From: Sedimentisphaerales bacterium | GTDB lineage: Bacteria; Planctomycetota; Phycisphaerae; Sedimentisphaerales; Anaerohalosphaeraceae | Assembly (NCBI GenBank): GCA_028282905.1 | Contig: JANQGW010000172.1 | Location: 1-52,163 of the forward strand | DNA length: 52,163 bases | Direction: 5' to 3' | Shown here: positions 35,881-43,823 of the stretch, piece after piece | How positions within the stretch are numbered: position 1 is the stretch's first letter | Layout: the number at the start of each line of letters is the position of its first letter | The notes under the pieces: generated by a model | What the model was told of the DNA's origin: nothing | Database searches by the model: none | Seen by the model: only the letters and a program-made list of their open reading frames with translations | Program-made: the position numbers and the translations under genes

Positions 35881-35917
35881 TATGAAAGTTGTTAACGTCT
35901 TATTGGAGGATGTTAAG

Positions 35918-36724
35918 ATGGAAAGAAAATTGTCAATTTATTTAATGGTTTTGGTTTTAGTGCTGGGTGTTGCTGCACAAGCTGAGCTCGTGCTCCACTA
36001 TGAGTTTGATGAAGGCGCAGGCAGTGCCGCTGTCAGTTCCGTCAACTCAACAGCGGATAACACCTTAGGGGTTATCAACGAAGGTACGGATACCGGCTGG
36101 GGAGCAGGTGTCTTCGGCGGTGCGCTAGAGATCAAAACCGGCTCCGGTGGTGCCGGAGCAGCGAATCCGGCCAGTTGGACTCTCCCCGGGATGTCGAATA
36201 TGACATTGTCGATGTGGGTCAATCGTACCGGCACGTCCGCTGCAAATCCTTCTTTGGCAGGTGCGCTTGACGATACGGGTGGTACTTGGGGCCACCACTA
36301 TATGATTCGTGCGAACGCGAACAGCAGTTATGAAACCCGTGGATTTATCCGGGACATCGGTAATGCGAACACGCTTCAAACAGCAAGTACTGATCCTGCC
36401 ACGGCGCTGCTGCTCAACACCTGGACGCATTTGGCGATCACCTTTGATGCAACATCAAAGACCTTGAGTTTTTATACGAATGGAACGCTGACAGATTCTG
36501 TCGTTGCTGCAGGATGGAATGGCTGGGATGCTGGCAGTGCCTTGGATTATGCCGGCATCGGCAATCCTACTGGCAGTTATTCTGTAGCTGGATTGTATGA
36601 TGATGTACGCCTCTACGATGAAGCCCTCGGCGCTGATGCCATTGCTGAATTGGCTGTTCCGGAACCGGCAACAATGCTGCTCCTGGGCATTGGTGGTCTG
36701 GTCGGCCTGCGTCGCCGAAAATAA
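35918..36724 (+). CDS. Secreted LamG protein with PEP-CTERM tail
   Basis: GGAGGA lies 7 nt before ATG 35918; the frame extends upstream to 35816 but without an RBS or signal peptide. 268 residues: a signal peptide ending AAQA, one LamG_3 module (LVLHYEFDEGAG to YDDVRLYDEAL), then the PEP-CTERM tail VPEPATMLLLGIGGLVGLRR. Predicted to be exosortase-processed and surface-anchored, binding carbohydrate. The LamG part is almost the same, even at DNA level, as those of the next two genes, so this is a tandem duplication series. Confidence 0.9.
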   Translation: MERKLSIYLMVLVLVLGVAAQAELVLHYEFDEGAGSAAVSSVNSTADNTLGVINEGTDTGWGAGVFGGALEIKTGSGGAGAANPASWTLPGMSNMTLSMWVNRTGTSAANPSLAGALDDTGGTWGHHYMIRANANSSYETRGFIRDIGNANTLQTASTDPATALLLNTWTHLAITFDATSKTLSFYTNGTLTDSVVAAGWNGWDAGSALDYAGIGNPTGSYSVAGLYDDVRLYDEALGADAIAELAVPEPATMLLLGIGGLVGLRRRK

Positions 36725-36761
36725 TGGGTGCTCAAGAATCATATAATTATGTCGGATGAAA

Positions 36762-36803
36762 GATAAGGGGTTGCCCGTCAAACAGCGGGCAGCCGTCTTT
36801 ATC
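36762..36803 (+). terminator. Hairpin after the LamG/PEP-CTERM gene
   Basis: GGTTGCCCG (36769-36777) pairs with CGGGCAGCC (36786-36794, one wobble), extended by GATAAG/CTTTATC outside it. It lies 45 nt after the stop and is a plausible terminator or processing stem. Confidence 0.6.
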
Positions 36804-36856
36804 CTGACAAAATAAAACCAAAGTGTTTTAAAAGCGATCGGAATTGAATTGTTGCG

Positions 36857-38623
36857 ATGGATAGTAATATAAAGAGAATGCTGTTTACTGTTGTTTTGTT
36901 TCTGAGCATAATTGTTCGGGCCGACCTCCTGCTCCACTATGAGTTCGACGAAGGCGCAGGTGGTACTGCCGCCAGTTCTGTCAACTCGACGGTCGACAAT
37001 ACTCTGAATCTCCTCAATGAAGGTACGGATACCGGCTGGACAACAGGTGTCAGCGGCGGCGCTCTACAGATCATAACCCGCTCCGGTGGTGCTGGAGCAG
37101 CCGTTCCGACCAGTTGGGCCCTTGCCGGGGCATCGAATCTGACATTGTCAATGTGGATTAATCGCATAGGCACTTCTGCAGCCAATCCTTCTCTGGCAGG
37201 TGCTCTGGACGATGTGGGCGGAACCTGGCAGCACCACTATATGATTCGTGCGGACGGTGTAAATTTTGACAGCAGGGGGTTTATCCGGGATATCGGGAAT
37301 GCAAATACACTTCAAACAGCGAACGATGACCCCGCCACTGCACTCCTGCTCAATACCTGGACGCATTTAGCAATCACATTTGATGCAGCCTCAAAGACAC
37401 TGAGTTATTATGTTAATGGTGATCTGAAATCTACAGCGGTCAGTGCCGGTTGGAACGGATGGAACGACGGAAGTACCTTGGACTTTGCCGGTATCGGCAA
37501 TCCCAACGGCAGTTATACCATCCCCGGACTCTATGACGATGTACGCATTTATGACGAGGTGCTCAGTGCTGAAGCGATTGCAGAACTGGCGGGTTATGAG
37601 CCGCCGGATCCGCCGTCAGACTTGGGTCCCATCGAAGTCTACTTATTGGCTGGTCAGTCGAATATGCAGGGTGTTGGCTATTCATCTGATTTAACTGCCG
37701 AGCAAAAAGACCAGCCGGAAATACTGCTATACCATACATCTTCGGTCAGCAGCGGTCAACCCGCTAATACCTGGATTGCGCTGAGGCCGGCCGGCTGGAG
37801 TGGTTTTGGAGCTGGCGGTTGCTTTGGGCCGGAGATTGGTTTTGGCTTGGAGATAGCAAAGAGGTATCCGTCTTCCAAGATTGCCTTTATCAAACATGCC
37901 GTCGGCGGTACGGGGATTTCTCCGGACTGCGCCGTTTCCGGGTGGTATCCGGTTCATTATCCTGCCCGACCGGATGCGGATGATCAGTATGCTGCGTTTA
38001 TCAATGCAGCCCACAGTGCTCTGGATGCCTTGGAGTCACAGGGGTACCAACTCCGCATCAGGGGAATGCTCTGGATGCAGGGTGAAGAAGATGCCAAGCT
38101 GGTGAGTACCGGAAATGATTACGAAGCGAACTTGTCTCTGCTTATTTCTACTGTTCGGACAGAGTTTGATTTGTCTGAGATGCCTTTTGTCTATGCTCAG
38201 ATACTTCCTCATTGTTTTGATGCACGTTTTTCCGCTCGTGATATCGTGAGGCAGGCTCAGGCGAATCTGGATCAGAATTCCGGCCATGCTGACGCCGTTC
38301 ACAATGCATTTATGGTGTCAACAGACAGCCTGAGCGTTCACAGCCAGATTCCCGGCGATCCTCGTCCGACGGATGATGTCCACTTTGGCACCGATGGTCA
38401 ACTTGGCCTTGGGCTGTTGATGGGGCAGCAATTTCCGCGGCAAGGCGATGTGCAGCCGGATGGAAAAGTGACATTGTCGGACTTTGCCGTTATTGCGGCG
38501 TACTGGATGGACATTGATTGCAGCATATCAAACGATTGGTGCGACGGGGCGGATGTGACCTTAGACAGCACGGTTTCGATAGAAGATCTGGATGCTTTAA
38601 GCCTGAATTGGCTTTTGGAGTAA
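36857..38623 (+). CDS. Secreted LamG plus SASA-type (sialate O-acetylesterase-like) esterase with dockerin-like tail
   Basis: Signal peptide (MLFTVVLFLSIIVRA; ATG 36878 is an alternative start), LamG_3 (about 20-250), then an SGNH-type esterase of the SASA/CE6 group: VYLLAGQSNMQG with nucleophile Ser268, GCFGPEIGFGLEIAKRY, FIKHAVGGTGIS (oxyanion Gly), RGMLWMQGEEDA and a C-terminal DDVHFGTDGQ carrying the catalytic Asp/His. This family removes acetyl esters from sialic acids, xylan or other glycans; the exact substrate is open. The C-terminus has two dockerin-like loops (QPDGKVTLSDFAVI and STVSIEDLDALSLNWL). Probably removes O-acyl groups that block the glycosidase and sulfatases encoded nearby (inference). 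Confidence 0.9.
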   Translation: MDSNIKRMLFTVVLFLSIIVRADLLLHYEFDEGAGGTAASSVNSTVDNTLNLLNEGTDTGWTTGVSGGALQIITRSGGAGAAVPTSWALAGASNLTLSMWINRIGTSAANPSLAGALDDVGGTWQHHYMIRADGVNFDSRGFIRDIGNANTLQTANDDPATALLLNTWTHLAITFDAASKTLSYYVNGDLKSTAVSAGWNGWNDGSTLDFAGIGNPNGSYTIPGLYDDVRIYDEVLSAEAIAELAGYEPPDPPSDLGPIEVYLLAGQSNMQGVGYSSDLTAEQKDQPEILLYHTSSVSSGQPANTWIALRPAGWSGFGAGGCFGPEIGFGLEIAKRYPSSKIAFIKHAVGGTGISPDCAVSGWYPVHYPARPDADDQYAAFINAAHSALDALESQGYQLRIRGMLWMQGEEDAKLVSTGNDYEANLSLLISTVRTEFDLSEMPFVYAQILPHCFDARFSARDIVRQAQANLDQNSGHADAVHNAFMVSTDSLSVHSQIPGDPRPTDDVHFGTDGQLGLGLLMGQQFPRQGDVQPDGKVTLSDFAVIAAYWMDIDCSISNDWCDGADVTLDSTVSIEDLDALSLNWLLE

Positions 38624-38687
38624 ATTTGAAAATTGTACCTGTTTTGTGATGTTTGAAGAATTTCTGACTTTATAAGGAGAACGTAAA

Positions 38688-40859
38688 ATGAAAAAGAAGT
38701 TTGTTATTTTAAGTTGTGTGATGATATTGATGCTGGGCGCTTCGGTACAAGCTGACCTTCTGCTCCACTATGACTTTGATGAAGGGGCAGGCGGGACTGC
38801 CGCCAGTTCCGTCAACTCAACGGCGGACAATACCTTGGGACTCCTCAACGTGGGTACGGATACCGATTGGGCAGCAGGGGTCAGTGGCGGTGCGTTAGAG
38901 ATCAAAACCGGCTCCGGTGGTGCCGGAGCGACTGTCCCGACCAGTTGGGCTATGACCGGATCGTCAAATCTGACGCTGTCGTTGTGGATTTATCGTACCG
39001 GTACTTCCGCTGCGAATCCTTCTCTGGCAGGTGCTCTTGACGATCAGGGGGGAACCTGGGGACACCAGTATATGATTCGCGCGAATGCAAGCAGCAATTA
39101 TGAAGGCAGAGGGTTTCTCCGGGATAACGGAAATGTAAACACGATTCAAACAGCCAGCGCAGAACCCACCGCGGAAATTCCGCTCGATACCTGGACGCAT
39201 CTGGCAATCACGTTTGATACAACTTCAGCAACATTAAAGTTTTATCTGAATGGAGCACTGATAGATACAGCGGTTGGCACCGGCTTCACGAACTGGAATG
39301 ATGGAAGCAACCTGGATTATTCAGGTATTGGCAATCCCACAGGCAATTACTCCATCCCCGGATTATACGATGAGGTACGCCTCTATGATGAAGTACTGGA
39401 TGCCGCGGCTATTGAAGAGCTGTATAATAGCCCTGGTAAGTCACCGAGTAAAGCATGGGGGCCGAATCCCGAACATGGAGAGCAGGATGTGCTTTTGGAT
39501 ACAGGGTTGCTGTGGAACAAACCCACCGATTATGTGCCCGTTAAGTATGTTCTCAATTTCCGTGCCGATGATCCGAACTGGCTTGACCCGATCAATACAA
39601 CAACCGTCGTTGATCCTGTGGTCGATCTAAATCTTGACGGCGACCCGGACACCACCGAAGCGGTTGTGCCGGTTACTTTGGATTATGCCACACCGTATTA
39701 CTGGAGGGTCGATTCGTATGAGCCGAATTTGGTCGGTTCACAGAAGCCGATTCTGCATGTCGGTGCAGCCTGGATGTTTACATCAGCACCCGAAGAGCCT
39801 GATGTAACCGATCCGATTTCGGTTACCGAGCCACTGGGAGGTACAGCGACATTGACGGTGACGCAGACAAGAGGAACGTCTTACAAGTGGTTTAAAGATG
39901 GTGTCGAATACAGTTCCGGCAGTCTGACTGAAGATGGGGACATTGTGCTTGCAATCAGTCCTCTTGCTATTGCCGATGAGGCATTGTATCACTGTGAAGT
40001 CTATAACAGCGTTGCCCCGGAAGGCAGCCCTGCAGCGGCTGTGTCTGCCGCGGCACGGGTTATGACCGAACGGCTGGTTGGCTGGTGGAAACTGGATGGC
40101 GATCTGTCAGATTCGGTTCAGGATGAAGTTGCCGACGCACCGACACATGATGGTAGTGCTGTCACTACGAATTTTGTCGGATCTGCCAAAAATGGCGGCG
40201 GACTTTTGTTCTCTGTCGATGATCCAAACGATTTAGTGACAATTGCTGACAGCAATGACTATTTCAATTTCTATCCGCAAGGCTATACAGTCAGTGTCTG
40301 GGTTCAAACAACTCAAACTAGCCCCTGGGGCGGATTTGTGTCAAAACAGAGCTTGGATTCTACCCGTGGCTTCGTCATTACGCACAATAATTCGGGTCAG
40401 GCCGTACACACACTGCGTCAATCATTCCAGGATCTGAATTCAGGAGTGCAGATTGATGATGGCGTTGAATGGCATTTGGTGATAGGTACTTATGACGGGA
40501 CAACCGGTGAAGGTAAGGTTTATGTGGACGGTCTGGTAGCCAATACAACAACGAATACCAGCGTCGTTGATGCAAATCCGAGTCCTTTAGTCTTTGGTGC
40601 TGCAAAGTCAGATGTCAGTGCCTCTTATGACGGCCTTTTGGATGACATTCGTATCTGGAGTTATCCGCTGAGTGCCGAAGCTGTCGCAGACCTGTACACT
40701 GATTTCAATCCGGGCCAATGGGTTTGCCTGAATCCTCCGGCTATGGATACAACCGGCCCGAATGGCGAACCGGACTGTAAAGTTGATATGTATGAGTTTC
40801 TCCAAATTGCAGAGGTCTGGCTCGAATGCGGACGTTATCCGGACACACTATGTAACTAA
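38688..40859 (+). CDS. Secreted LamG / FN3-like / Ig-like / LamG / dockerin-like binding protein
   Basis: AAGGAG lies 8 nt before ATG 38688. Signal peptide ending VQA; LamG 1 (about 22-245) nearly identical to those of the two preceding genes; an FN3-like domain (WGPNPEHGEQDVLLDTGLLW to YYWRVDS); an Ig-like domain (TSYKWFKDGVEYSSGSL, then LYHCEVYN); LamG 2 (about 465-675, LLDDIRIWSYPL); and a C-terminal dockerin-like loop (GEPDCKVDMYEFLQIAEVWL). No catalytic domain. Its C-terminal half is a close paralogue of the truncated gene at 1-1041. Probably an adhesive or glycan-binding component at the surface. Confidence 0.88.
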   Translation: MKKKFVILSCVMILMLGASVQADLLLHYDFDEGAGGTAASSVNSTADNTLGLLNVGTDTDWAAGVSGGALEIKTGSGGAGATVPTSWAMTGSSNLTLSLWIYRTGTSAANPSLAGALDDQGGTWGHQYMIRANASSNYEGRGFLRDNGNVNTIQTASAEPTAEIPLDTWTHLAITFDTTSATLKFYLNGALIDTAVGTGFTNWNDGSNLDYSGIGNPTGNYSIPGLYDEVRLYDEVLDAAAIEELYNSPGKSPSKAWGPNPEHGEQDVLLDTGLLWNKPTDYVPVKYVLNFRADDPNWLDPINTTTVVDPVVDLNLDGDPDTTEAVVPVTLDYATPYYWRVDSYEPNLVGSQKPILHVGAAWMFTSAPEEPDVTDPISVTEPLGGTATLTVTQTRGTSYKWFKDGVEYSSGSLTEDGDIVLAISPLAIADEALYHCEVYNSVAPEGSPAAAVSAAARVMTERLVGWWKLDGDLSDSVQDEVADAPTHDGSAVTTNFVGSAKNGGGLLFSVDDPNDLVTIADSNDYFNFYPQGYTVSVWVQTTQTSPWGGFVSKQSLDSTRGFVITHNNSGQAVHTLRQSFQDLNSGVQIDDGVEWHLVIGTYDGTTGEGKVYVDGLVANTTTNTSVVDANPSPLVFGAAKSDVSASYDGLLDDIRIWSYPLSAEAVADLYTDFNPGQWVCLNPPAMDTTGPNGEPDCKVDMYEFLQIAEVWLECGRYPDTLCN

Positions 40860-40914
40860 AGAAATGACATGATGCTGTTGTTGAAACAGAATCTGTTGAT
40901 ACATGAATAATCGA

Positions 40915-40945
40915 CAGGACGTCCCGGTTAAATCGGGGCGTCCTG
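40915..40945 (+). terminator. Strong 12-bp hairpin after the LamG/Ig gene
   Basis: CAGGACGTCCCG (40915-40926) pairs with CGGGGCGTCCTG (40934-40945, one wobble) around a 7-nt loop, 55 nt after the stop and before the sulfatase genes. Only a weak T-stretch follows. Confidence 0.65.
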
Positions 40946-41004
40946 CTGGAATTTTAGAAATTTGGACGGTTAACTGATATTACTGATTTGAAGAGGCGAA
41001 GTTT

Positions 41005-43767
41005 ATGAAAATGGGGGAAATTATCTTAGCGTTTTTTGTTGCTATTATAAGTATTTCAGCTCAGGCTGATTTGGTGTATTACTATACGCTTGATGAAGGC
41101 TCCGGTACCACGGCCAGCAGTAGTGTGAATCAGAGCTCTGACAGTGATTTAACACTATCCAGTGCCGGGTGGGATTCGGGTCTATATGGTTCAGCGGTAA
41201 AATTTTCAACGAATTCCGGAGTTGCTGACGCCGGCGATCCGCAGAGTTGGGTGATGAGTGGTGATTTCACCCTGGCGTGTTGGGTTAATATTAGCGGCGG
41301 GGGCGGTGCATCTCCGATGCTTGTGGGAACGGACTCTGATACTGCTCACGGCTGGAAACAACATTATATGATTCGGATGATAGCGAGCAGTCGTGTTCCC
41401 AGGCTGTTTATTCGAGATAAAGACGGGGATACCTTAGACCTTGCTTCGCCGAGTGCTGTTCCGTTGAACACCTGGACCCATCTGGCTATAACATTTGATT
41501 ATTCCACCTCAGAAGGCATTCTGTATGTGAACGGAACGGAAGTCAATCGAGGTTCCGGTTTCACAGGAGATGGCTTTAGCGGCTGGGATGCATCGACGAT
41601 TGTTAAGGCAGGCATTGGTAATGGGGGCTATTCGATGCACGGGTTGTATGATGACATACGCCTTTATGATGAAACGCTGGATGCGAATGCAGTCAGTGCA
41701 TTGGCGAGTCGCAAAGAAGTTGTCGTTACGGAGTCAGATGATTCTACACAGGTCGCCGAAGGCGGTGTCGGCGGCAATCCGGCAAGTGATACGTTTTCCG
41801 TGGCGCTTTCCAAGCAGCCGAGTGACAACGTGACAGTGACTCTTTCTGAACAGGCCGGCGATAACAATGATCTGTTGATTTCGCCGGATGTCCTGGAGTT
41901 TACAAGTGAAAACTGGACTTCCAAAATAGTTACTGTCACGGCAGTAGATGACAGTGAGATTGAAGGAGACCCAGAGGACAGCGGCATAGAATTTAGTGTT
42001 TCAAGCAGCGACCCGAGTTATGACAACATCGCGGTAAGTCCTGTCATTGCTTCAGTTATTGAAAATGATTGCGGGGCGTGGGGGTATCAGCCGGGAGATG
42101 CCAATCAGGATTGTTATGTTGACCAGATCGATATTCTTGAATTTGCTTCAGATTGGTTGGATGTTCCAGCAGGTGAAACAGACTTAAATGATGATGGGGT
42201 CGTCGATCTCTTTGACCTTCAACGGATGGCTTTGGCCTGGCTGTACTGCACATTTCCCAATAACCCGGATTGCGGCAGGCCGTTTTATCCGCCTTCTGAT
42301 ACGCCGAATATCATTCTGTTTCTTGTTGATGATATGGGTTGGCAGGATACTTCAGAGCCATTACATACAGAAGTCACGGGATTTAATCAGCGATATCATA
42401 CTCCTAATATGGAATTGTTGGCGGACGCAGGCATGAAGTTTACACAGGCTTATGCCTGTGCTGTTTGTTCACCAACACGAATCAGTTTGCTGACAGGAAT
42501 GAATGCAGCCCGGCATCGCGTGACCAACTGGACACTGCATAAAAATGCAAGCAATGACGGCAGTTCTTCTGTTTTGCAGTTCCCCGACTGGAATGTAAAT
42601 GGATTAAGCCCTGTTGCCGGGATTGAACGGACCGTCCATGCTAAGCCATTGCCTGAGTATCTGCGTGAGGCCGGTTACCGTACGATTTTTGCCGGCAAGG
42701 CTCATTTCGGAGCAATTGATACCCCGGGTGAGAATCCACTGAATCTTGGCTTTGACGTTAATATTGCCGGTCACGCCGCCGGCGGGCCGGGCAGTTATCT
42801 CGGTACGGAGAATTTTGGTAATAGTTCGCCGGGTGAATATACCAAACCATGGGGTGTTCCGGGTTTGGAGGAATACCACGGTCAGGATATTTTCCTGTCG
42901 GAAGCGATTACTCTTGAAGCGAATAAAGCGATTGACGAGGCCATTGCAATGGGCAAGCCTTTTTTCCTGGACATGTCTCATTATGCGGTCCATGTTCCGT
43001 TTAAAGTGGATGATCGCTTTTACCAAAAGTATCGCGATGCAGGTGTTGATCATACAGAGTCGATGTATGCGGCATTGGTTGAAGGGATGGATAAATCTCT
43101 GGGCGACATTATGGACAACCTGAAACGTCTTAATATAGAAGAGAATACCATTATCCTGTTCATGTCGGACAATGGCGGCCTGTCTTACGGGGCACGCGGA
43201 ACAACGCCCGATGGAACGGGCGCTCATACGCATAATAAACCTCTTAGCAGCGGTAAAGGCTCCGCTCATGAAGGCGGCGTTCGTGTTCCGATGATCGTTT
43301 ATTGGCCGGGGGTTACTACGGCGGGTTCTGTTTGTACGGATTATGTGATGATAGAAGACTTTTTCCCGACGATCCTTGAGATGGCAGGCGTGACTCAATA
43401 TCAGCAAATCGGCGGTGTCATTGATGGTGTTAGTTTTGTTCCGCATTTAAATGGTGAAAGTGGAGATTCAGACAGGGCAATAGTTTGGCATTACCCCAAT
43501 GATTGGGGGCCAAGCGGTCCAGGGATTGGCACGTATAGTTCTATTCGCAAGGGCGACTGGAAACTTATTTACTATCACGCTTCGGGTAACTATGAATTAT
43601 TTAATATTACTGAAGATATTGGTGAGACAACCAATCGCTTCAATACAGAAACCGCAATCGCGAGAAACCTTGCAGATGAACTGCGGCAGTTCCTGATTGA
43701 TTCAGATGCCCAAATGCCGACCTTTAAGGCGACTGGTCAGCCTGTGCCTTTGCCGCAGGTTCCATAA
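41005..43767 (+). CDS. Secreted multidomain sulfatase 1 (LamG, Calx-beta-like, dockerin-like, sulfatase)
   Basis: GAAGAGG precedes ATG 41005. Signal peptide to about 22; LamG (about 23-230); a Calx-beta-like domain (VTVTLSEQAGDNN, VTVTAVDDSEIEGDPE); two dockerin-like loops (DANQDCYVDQIDIL and LNDDGVVDLFDLQRMALAWL); then a type I sulfatase (about 430-920). Catalytic signature C488-SPTR with LLTG following: this Cys becomes formylglycine, so a maturase encoded elsewhere is required. N-terminal metal motif NIILFLVDDMGW; later AGKAHFG, FMSDNGG and GDWKLIYY. Removes sulfate esters from a glycan. The position downstream of ECF module 2 suggests co-regulation. The sulfatase subfamily cannot be assigned by eye. 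Confidence 0.93.
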   Translation: MKMGEIILAFFVAIISISAQADLVYYYTLDEGSGTTASSSVNQSSDSDLTLSSAGWDSGLYGSAVKFSTNSGVADAGDPQSWVMSGDFTLACWVNISGGGGASPMLVGTDSDTAHGWKQHYMIRMIASSRVPRLFIRDKDGDTLDLASPSAVPLNTWTHLAITFDYSTSEGILYVNGTEVNRGSGFTGDGFSGWDASTIVKAGIGNGGYSMHGLYDDIRLYDETLDANAVSALASRKEVVVTESDDSTQVAEGGVGGNPASDTFSVALSKQPSDNVTVTLSEQAGDNNDLLISPDVLEFTSENWTSKIVTVTAVDDSEIEGDPEDSGIEFSVSSSDPSYDNIAVSPVIASVIENDCGAWGYQPGDANQDCYVDQIDILEFASDWLDVPAGETDLNDDGVVDLFDLQRMALAWLYCTFPNNPDCGRPFYPPSDTPNIILFLVDDMGWQDTSEPLHTEVTGFNQRYHTPNMELLADAGMKFTQAYACAVCSPTRISLLTGMNAARHRVTNWTLHKNASNDGSSSVLQFPDWNVNGLSPVAGIERTVHAKPLPEYLREAGYRTIFAGKAHFGAIDTPGENPLNLGFDVNIAGHAAGGPGSYLGTENFGNSSPGEYTKPWGVPGLEEYHGQDIFLSEAITLEANKAIDEAIAMGKPFFLDMSHYAVHVPFKVDDRFYQKYRDAGVDHTESMYAALVEGMDKSLGDIMDNLKRLNIEENTIILFMSDNGGLSYGARGTTPDGTGAHTHNKPLSSGKGSAHEGGVRVPMIVYWPGVTTAGSVCTDYVMIEDFFPTILEMAGVTQYQQIGGVIDGVSFVPHLNGESGDSDRAIVWHYPNDWGPSGPGIGTYSSIRKGDWKLIYYHASGNYELFNITEDIGETTNRFNTETAIARNLADELRQFLIDSDAQMPTFKATGQPVPLPQVP

Positions 43768-43823
43768 AATGCTTGATATTCGATTTAATAAAATAAATTT
43801 ATTGATGAGAATGGATTTTTGAA

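Noticed and set aside
35816..35917. Extended N-terminus of the LamG/PEP-CTERM protein starting at 35816
   Set aside because: The extension would hide the signal peptide and lacks an RBS; the ideal GGAGGA lies before ATG 35918 and the extension overlaps the hairpin cluster.
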